Below, piece by piece: positions 60,460-64,000 of a stretch of DNA of 64,000 bases. The position numbers and the translations under genes are program-made. The DNA is from Bacillota bacterium (GTDB lineage: Bacteria > Bacillota > UBA4882 > UBA8346), in contig JAEYRX010000041.1 of NCBI GenBank assembly GCA_023435225.1, positions 62,001-126,000 of the forward strand, in the 5' to 3' direction. Within the stretch, counting starts at the first letter, position 1, and each line of letters opens with the position of its first letter. Under the pieces are notes generated by a model. The model did no database searches and was not told where the DNA came from. It saw only the letters and a list, made by a program, of their open reading frames with translations.

Positions 60460-61896
60460 ATGAAACTGCGTACCCGCTTCCACTTATACCTCAGCTTGGC
60501 AAGCACTGTTCCCTTACTGATTTTTTTATCGGTAATATTGATAATCGGATTGCATAAACCCACTTATTCTTTAATCTTTCAGGAATTATTTACCGGTAAT
60601 ATTACCGGATTTTCAGTGGCCTTGGTAGTTGCGATCTTAATAATTGGTTTATCGGGGATGTATTTGTCTTCGATTGTTAATCGGGTAAAAGAATTAAATG
60701 ACTATTGCAAGTCATATCCGGATGAAAGCTTATCAGAATTAAAACCGGACCCTTATTTTGACGAGCTGGGGAAAATGAGGCAATCGCTGATTGAAATGAT
60801 GCAGCAGGTAAAATATGAAAAATGCCAGTTTGAAGATAGATACCGCAAGCTGCTAGTGGCCAATATGAGCTTGGAAGAAAAATATGCTCAATCATATACC
60901 ATTCAGTTGATTTTGGAAGAGATTGGCCGGGAACTGGATAGTGACCAATTATTGAAAAAAACTTCCGATATTATTATGGGGGTATTTGGTAGTAAAAGGT
61001 GTACTATTTATATGGTCGATGAAGAAAAAGAAGCTTTAATAATTAAGATTGATTCCGAAGTTAATGAAAATAATGAAAATAATGATGAAGATATAATACC
61101 ATTTAATTCAGATAATATTGTTGCCCGCTCATGGCGGGCTAAAAGGGTTTTTACCGAATCAGACGCTAAACCTAAAGAATTAAAGTATTTTAAAACAAAA
61201 AATATTCAGCGTTTTCATATATTTCCATTGACAGGGAGAAGAGGCGGTCTCGGTGTTATTGTTATTGAACACCAGCCTGCCGGTGGTTTTACCTCTGACT
61301 TGGAGGACTTCGCTAAGTTAATTGCTCAGGAAATCAGCCTCTCGGTAGAAAATGCTTATTTGTATGAAAAAATGCGTCAAATGGCTAATCATGATGCGCT
61401 AACCGGAGTATACAACCGAATGTATCTAATGAATTACATGGCTGAAATTTTTGCCGGAAGCCCTCAAACCGTATCAGTTATTATGTTTGACATGGACCAT
61501 TTCAAAAAAGTAAATGATAAATATGGACATTTAGCCGGAGATATGGTTTTAAAGACTACTACTTCATTAATTCAAAAAATGTTACCGGTGGGTATTTTAG
61601 GGAGATATGGTGGAGAAGAGTTTGTGGTCATTCTGCCCGAGGTTAATCAGAAGGAAGCCCGAGAATTGGCTGATGCTATGCGCCTAAAAATACAGGAACA
61701 CAACTTTATTACCGGTGATGGGATAAGGATCCCAGTTACTTTAAGCGCGGGGTTAGCCAATTATCCACAAGTTTCCGATAGTTTTAAAGGTTTGCTTGAA
61801 CTGGCGGATGAAGCATTATATGAAGCTAAGAATACCGGTCGAAATAAGGTTTATGTCGCTAATTCAAAAGAGGCAAACGCTGTTACAAGCGTCTGA
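60460..61896 (+). CDS. Membrane GAF-GGDEF diguanylate cyclase
   Basis: 478 residues from ATG 60460 with GGGGGG upstream; an earlier ATG at 60445 lies inside that region. Two N-terminal membrane helices with little between them, a short HAMP-like/coiled segment, a GAF domain (about 145-300) and a GGDEF domain (HDALTGVYNRMYLMNYMAEI, active loop RYGGEEFVVILPE). The loop is intact, so it should make c-di-GMP. An RxxD product-inhibition site is not obvious. With the decayed gene at 2245, this is the only intact GGDEF gene seen here. Confidence 0.92.
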   Translation: MKLRTRFHLYLSLASTVPLLIFLSVILIIGLHKPTYSLIFQELFTGNITGFSVALVVAILIIGLSGMYLSSIVNRVKELNDYCKSYPDESLSELKPDPYFDELGKMRQSLIEMMQQVKYEKCQFEDRYRKLLVANMSLEEKYAQSYTIQLILEEIGRELDSDQLLKKTSDIIMGVFGSKRCTIYMVDEEKEALIIKIDSEVNENNENNDEDIIPFNSDNIVARSWRAKRVFTESDAKPKELKYFKTKNIQRFHIFPLTGRRGGLGVIVIEHQPAGGFTSDLEDFAKLIAQEISLSVENAYLYEKMRQMANHDALTGVYNRMYLMNYMAEIFAGSPQTVSVIMFDMDHFKKVNDKYGHLAGDMVLKTTTSLIQKMLPVGILGRYGGEEFVVILPEVNQKEARELADAMRLKIQEHNFITGDGIRIPVTLSAGLANYPQVSDSFKGLLELADEALYEAKNTGRNKVYVANSKEANAVTSV

Positions 61897-62124
61897 TTTC
61901 TGTTTGAACATATAAGTTGAATAAAGTTTTATAACTAGCTAAAAACATTCTAATTATGGTTAAGTTTGTGAATAAATTCACAATTTACTGTAAATTTAAG
62001 AGCTTTTTGAGTTGTTAGTTGATTTTGATCTCTGTAATACTCGCAAAAAGCTTAACAAAGGTGGGAGAATGAGTCAAAAAGTTGTGAAGTCAATTTTGTA
62101 ATCATAAATAGCTTTTTCCTGAAT

Positions 62125-62152
62125 AATCTGGCTTAATAGCCGGATTTTTTTT
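62125..62152 (+). terminator. Terminator after the GGDEF gene
   Basis: AATCTGGCT pairs with AGCCGGATT and is followed by T8. The gap 61897-62320 also holds a ten-codon frame at about 62069 (MSQKVVKSIL) behind GGTGGGAG, too short to call. Confidence 0.85.
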
Positions 62153-62180
62153 GCGGTTTATAAAAGAAAAAATATGCCGG

Positions 62181-62241
62181 AGAGAGACGAAGAGACAGAG
62201 GAAGAATTATTATATAAAGTATACTCTGAGTCTCTGTGCCT
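62181..62241. repeat. Inverted repeat of the CTCTGTG family
   Basis: GAGAGACGAAGAGACAGAGG on the left and CTCTGAGTCTCTGTGCC on the right, the latter identical to 34794-34810. Confidence 0.6.
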
Positions 62242-62320
62242 AGCCTTTTTTATTTTTTACTTCGGATAAACTGAAAATTTTAGGCAGATAATAATATATA
62301 TACTAATAAAGGAGATTAAC

Positions 62321-63808
62321 ATGAAGGTTTTATTACTCTATCCCAAATTTCCCGATACTTTTTGGAGTTTTAAGTATGCTTTACGGTTTATTTTAAAAGA
62401 GGCTACCAATCCTCCGCTTGGGTTATTAACAGTAGCTTCCTTACTCCCGGATGATTGGGAAATACGGCTATTGGATATGAATGTTGACTCTGTAAATGAT
62501 CGAATGCTTAAATGGGCTGATTATGTATTTATCAGCGCCATGGCCGTTCAAAGGGAATCAGTTAATAAAATAATTGACCGTTGTCAGAAGTTGGGAGTAA
62601 AAATAGTAGGCGGAGGACCTCTATTTACTTCCGAACCGGATAATTACCCACAAGTGGATCATTTGGTTTTGAATGAGGCGGAGATAACCCTGCCGGCTTT
62701 TTTAGAAGACCTTCAAAAAGGATCGTTGAAAAGAATTTATACTTCAAACGAATGGGCTGACCTTGCCAAAACTCCGATTCCCCGTTGGGATTTGATAGAT
62801 TTTCGAAAATATGTATCCATGTGCCTTCAATATTCGAGAGGATGCCCGTTTGAATGCGATTTTTGTGATATTACCACACTATATGGGAGAATCCCGCGTA
62901 CTAAAAGCAAAGAACAGGTAGTAGCAGAATTAGATAGCCTTTATAACCATGGCTGGCGTGGCGGTGTCTTTATGGTGGATGATAACTTTATTGGTAATAA
63001 AAAGAAGCTCAAAGAGGAGACCTTACCGGTAATAACGGAATGGATGAAAGAGCATAAACACCCATTTACTTTTTATACCCAAACTTCGATAAACTTGGCT
63101 GATGATGAGGAATTAATGAAGCTGATGGTACAGGTAGGATTTAATATGGTATTTATCGGGATTGAGACCCCGAATGAAGATAGCCTGGCCGAATGTAACA
63201 AAATTCAAAATAAAAGCCGGGATTTAGTTGCTTCGGTAAAGAAAATACAGCATTTTGGGCTTCAGGTTCAAGGAGGATTTATTGTCGGATTTGATAGTGA
63301 TCCCCCCACTATCTTTGAAAAACAAATCGAATTTATTCAAAAAAGCGGTATTGTGACGGCGATGGTCGGATTATTAAGCGCCATGAGGGGGACCAAGCTT
63401 TATCAGCGTTTATCAAATGAGAAACGAATAATTAAGGACGGATCCGGAAATAACACCGATTTTACCGTGAATTTTATTCCTAAAATGCCCTATGAAACAT
63501 TATTGGATGGCTATAAAAAAATAATCGCCACTATTTACGCACCAGAACATTACTATAGCCGGATCAAAGAATTTTTAAAAGAATATCGCCCATTCACCAA
63601 AAGAACGGTTCGAATTAGTTGGTGTGACTTGGAAGCATTTTTTAAGTCTTTGTTCGTAATCGGTTTTCTGGGAAAAGAACGTGTTCACTTTTGGAAGCTA
63701 CTGGGATGGTCTATTATTAAACGGCCTACCCTTTTCCCGCTGGCTGTTACTTATGCCATTTACGGCTTTCATTTTCGGAAGGTTTTTGAAAGCTATTTGG
63801 ATTTTTAA
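62321..63808 (+). CDS. B12-binding radical SAM protein
   Basis: 495 residues, ATG 62321 behind AAAGGAG. Residues about 30-150 are a cobalamin-binding-like domain (LLTVASLLPDDWEIRLLDMN, then IVGGGPLFTSEPDNY). Residues about 165-370 are the radical SAM core with the cluster motif CSRGC or better RGCPFECDFCDI, and the C-terminal part matches DUF4070 (YAPEHYYSRIKEFLKEYRP). This architecture is shared with the hopanoid methylase HpnP and lipid-modifying relatives. The substrate is unknown; a lipid is plausible. A fragment of a DUF421 gene follows. Confidence 0.9.
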   Translation: MKVLLLYPKFPDTFWSFKYALRFILKEATNPPLGLLTVASLLPDDWEIRLLDMNVDSVNDRMLKWADYVFISAMAVQRESVNKIIDRCQKLGVKIVGGGPLFTSEPDNYPQVDHLVLNEAEITLPAFLEDLQKGSLKRIYTSNEWADLAKTPIPRWDLIDFRKYVSMCLQYSRGCPFECDFCDITTLYGRIPRTKSKEQVVAELDSLYNHGWRGGVFMVDDNFIGNKKKLKEETLPVITEWMKEHKHPFTFYTQTSINLADDEELMKLMVQVGFNMVFIGIETPNEDSLAECNKIQNKSRDLVASVKKIQHFGLQVQGGFIVGFDSDPPTIFEKQIEFIQKSGIVTAMVGLLSAMRGTKLYQRLSNEKRIIKDGSGNNTDFTVNFIPKMPYETLLDGYKKIIATIYAPEHYYSRIKEFLKEYRPFTKRTVRISWCDLEAFFKSLFVIGFLGKERVHFWKLLGWSIIKRPTLFPLAVTYAIYGFHFRKVFESYLDF

Positions 63809-63830
63809 AATAAGTTTTTTTCACTTACTA

Positions 63831-64000
63831 AAGATCATTGACGGCAATATTATGCAGGAAAATTTACATGAAGCGGAGTTAAATGAAGATTGGCTAAATA
63901 CTCAATTAAGATTAAAAGGATTGGATAAAGCGAACGTATTTTATGCCGGACTGGATACTGAAGGCAACCTCTATGTGTCTCCAAAGAATAAAACCGGTGA
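63831..64000 (+). pseudogene. DUF421 (YetF-type) C-terminal fragment, cut by the window edge
   Basis: The frame KIIDGNIMQENLHEAELNED, then WLNTQLRLKGLDKANVFYAG and LDTEGNLYVSPKNKTG, is the cytoplasmic C-terminal domain of DUF421 membrane proteins. The membrane helices that should precede it are missing: the radical SAM gene ends only 22 bases upstream. There is an internal ATG at 63852 but no strong ribosome site. It is either a truncated relic or a short domain-only protein; the 3' end is outside the window. Confidence 0.55.

Overview
The window looks like chromosome from a low-to-mid GC Firmicute (Bacillota). The evidence is a T-box leader on tyrS, AUG/GUG/UUG starts behind strong GGAGG ribosome sites, AprX-type subtilases, a YtpB-type terpene synthase, a LysM/SleB hydrolase and YjcZ-like miniproteins. 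A 414-residue secreted protein with beta-barrel-like strands and a terminal Phe, plus a CsgG-like protein, hint that the cell may have an outer membrane, as some Firmicute lineages do. The exact lineage cannot be fixed from sequence alone.

Layout. 1-2.2 kb: the 3' end of a group II intron, then a visibly GC-richer pair of exported-protein genes. 2.2-4.0 kb: a decayed PAS-GGDEF-HD-GYP gene. 4-15.6 kb: a duplicated SpeD-like protein, a hybrid histidine kinase, an IclR regulator, gdhA with a clear promoter and palindromes, a RecA-like/PEP-synthase-like protein, and small genes. 15.9-29.4 kb: the most distinctive region. It holds four AprX-like cytoplasmic subtilases, a stand-alone copy of their propeptide, several tiny Cys/Gly-rich membrane peptides, small acidic or helical proteins, and, between the first two proteases, a family 2 encapsulin shell gene overlapping its cysteine desulfurase cargo gene. 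Three of the proteases share a promoter-proximal motif and the fourth a partial version.

29.8-44.3 kb: a giant TPR protein, SleB, PBP1A, murI, an aminotransferase, tRNA-Leu(CAG), a lytic transglycosylase, a starch-binding-module protein and an alpha-glucan phosphorylase. 45-54 kb: a MATE pump, the barrel-like protein, pgi with a CPBP protease, and an amino-acid ABC importer whose permease carries an extra PEGA domain. 53-64 kb: a polyprenyl diphosphate synthase convergent with a YtpB-like synthase, T-box/tyrS, a NUDIX hydrolase, a GT-B-like protein, rhomboid protease, GAF-GGDEF protein, a B12-dependent radical SAM enzyme and a DUF421 fragment at the edge.

The intergenic DNA is rich in repeats: five 98-bp miniature transposons with perfect 4-bp target duplications, two inverted copies of a compound multi-hairpin element with related single units elsewhere, and three further families of long imperfect inverted repeats. 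No CRISPR array, prophage or complete transposase gene was seen.
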